Positions 63,043 to 64,000 of a DNA stretch of 64,000 bases are shown piece by piece. The notes under the pieces are model-generated. The model made no database searches, was not told the DNA's origin, and worked only from the letters and a program-made list of their open reading frames with translations. Both the position numbers and the translations under genes were made by a program. Source of the stretch: Alcanivorax sp. (GTDB taxonomy: Bacteria; Pseudomonadota; Gammaproteobacteria; Pseudomonadales; Alcanivoracaceae); contig JAIUME010000001.1 in NCBI GenBank assembly GCA_022565695.1, positions 62,001 to 126,000 of the forward strand, read 5' to 3'. The number at the start of each line of letters is the position of its first letter. Positions within the stretch are counted from its first letter, which is position 1.

Positions 63043-64000
63043 TATCGGCCAGAATGTCGTCGATGTGCTCTATGCCCACAGACAGACGCACCATGTCCGC
63101 ACTCACACCCGCTTTTTTCAGCTCGTGCTCGTCCAGTTGCCGATGGGTCGTGGTGGCCGGGTGACAGGCGAGTGACTTGGCATCGCCGATATTCACCAGC
63201 CGCTTGATCATCTGCAGCCCGTCAATGAACTTCGCACCCGCCTCGCGGCCACCCTCGATACCGAAGCTGAGGATCGACGCCGGCGTACCACGCGTATAGC
63301 GCTGCGCCAGGGCATGATAGGGATCGTCTTTCAGGCCGGCATATTTGACCCAGCGCACTTTCTTGTGGGCCTTCAGAAACTCGGCCACTTTCTGCGCATT
63401 TTCGCAATGCCGTTCCATGCGCAGGGACAGCGTCTCGATGCCCTGCAGAATCAGAAACGCATTGAAGGGTGACAGGGCCGCGCCCATATTGCGCAATGGC
63501 ACCACACGAGCGCGCCCGATAAATGCCGCCTCACCCAATGCCTCGGTATATACCACCCCATGGTAGGACGGGTCCGGTTCATTGAACTGCGGGAAACGCG
63601 GATTATCCTTCCAGGGGAATTTGCCGGAATCCACAATAATGCCCGCCACCGTCGTGCCATGACCGCCCATGTACTTGGTCAACGAATGCACGACGATATC
63701 GGCACCGAAATCGATGGGCCGGCACAGCACGGGCGTCGCCACGGTGTTATCCACCACCAGCGGCACACCATGACGGTGAGCCAGATCCGCCAGCGCACTC
63801 AGATCGACAATATTGCCCGCCGGATTGCCAATGGATTCACAGAAAATGGCGCGGGTGCGGTCGTCGATCAGCGCTTCCAGTGCCGCCGGATCGTCGCCGC
63901 TGCCCATGCGCACTTCGATGCCCATGGTCGGCAAGGTGTGGGCAAACAGGTTGTATGTGCCGCCGTACAACTGGCTGACGGAAATGATGTTGTCACCCAC
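63023..64000 (-). CDS. metY: O-acetylhomoserine aminocarboxypropyltransferase (MetY-type), 5' part missing
   Basis: The last 325 or so residues of a PLP-dependent enzyme of the cystathionine gamma-synthase family; the start lies beyond the window. The PLP lysine is in VHSLTKYMGGHGT, the substrate region in ESIGNPAGNIVD, and GVPLVVDNTVATP and the C-terminal RLSVGIEHIDDI are typical. The GIEVRMGSGDDP and large insert around FPWKDNPRFPQF point to MetY (O-acetylhomoserine sulfhydrylase) rather than MetB/MetC. It makes homocysteine from O-acetylhomoserine and sulfide. Convergent overlap of 20 bases with the AraC gene. Confidence 0.88.
   Translation of the reverse strand: MGDNIISVSQLYGGTYNLFAHTLPTMGIEVRMGSGDDPAALEALIDDRTRAIFCESIGNPAGNIVDLSALADLAHRHGVPLVVDNTVATPVLCRPIDFGADIVVHSLTKYMGGHGTTVAGIIVDSGKFPWKDNPRFPQFNEPDPSYHGVVYTEALGEAAFIGRARVVPLRNMGAALSPFNAFLILQGIETLSLRMERHCENAQKVAEFLKAHKKVRWVKYAGLKDDPYHALAQRYTRGTPASILSFGIEGGREAGAKFIDGLQMIKRLVNIGDAKSLACHPATTTHRQLDEHELKKAGVSADMVRLSVGIEHIDDILADITQALP

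Noticed and set aside
1-64000. Prophage, IS element, integron or CRISPR array
   Set aside because: No transposase, integrase, phage structural gene, att-flanked tRNA remnant or regularly spaced repeat array was found; the tRNA-Arg is intact with its own terminator and no adjacent integrase.

Overview
The window looks like a chromosomal segment of a GC-rich gammaproteobacterium with a strong lipid and hydrocarbon-degrading character, most like Alcanivorax and relatives. This is an inference from gene content: acyl-CoA dehydrogenase, AMP-forming acyl-CoA ligase, three MpaB/DUF2236 oxygenase-like proteins, a one-chain biotin-dependent acyl-CoA carboxylase, a flavin monooxygenase, a PQQ sugar dehydrogenase and many envelope proteins. 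No phage, plasmid, IS or CRISPR element was recognised; one tRNA-Arg(CCG) is present.

Layout. 1-5.2 kb: end of a TetR gene, then a leftward SDR / acyl-CoA dehydrogenase / APH-kinase / DUF6285 operon that matches the lva (4-hydroxyacyl-CoA kinase) logic, with an AraC regulator. 5.3-11.3 kb: four rightward genes for secreted proteins, all carrying the same short acidic N-terminal signature after the signal peptide. 11.3-17.7 kb: a tightly overlapping leftward operon of TetR, MpaB-type protein, acyl-CoA ligase, a LolB-like/MpaB fusion lipoprotein, FMN-binding protein and PepSY membrane protein, with a clear operator-like inverted repeat at the promoter. 17.8-26.9 kb: molybdopterin oxidoreductase, Rep helicase, small lipoprotein, cytochrome c5, CHASE2 histidine kinase with OmpR-type regulator, SMR transporter. 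27-31 kb: SDR, tRNA-Arg, three glycosyltransferases, one broken by a frameshift in a C7 run. 31.3-41 kb: pyruvate kinase, third MpaB-like protein, a solute-binding protein lacking a signal peptide, S8 protease, acyl-CoA carboxylase. 41-49.5 kb: penicillin-acylase-family lipoprotein, PQQ dehydrogenase, Kazal-like lipoprotein, MltF, NaChBac-type channel. 49.5-54.7 kb: LuxR-type response regulator with two tandem paralogous kinases that share a four-cysteine motif. 55-64 kb: DUF3617 protein, periplasmic glutathione peroxidase, then a leftward operon (FMO, bile-acid-type symporter, epimerase, SDR, TauE/SafE) divergent from an AraC regulator, and the 3' part of a MetY-type enzyme.

Most notable: (1) the LolB-MpaB fusion operon, which reads as an envelope-located oxygenase with its own flavin electron-transfer partners; (2) the four-gene secreted-protein cluster; (3) a recurrent pattern of short tandem duplications, usually 15 or 18 bp, sitting exactly across start or stop codons of unrelated genes; (4) the conserved CX4CX7CX3C motif in the paired kinases. 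All functions are read from sequence motifs only; no database search was possible.
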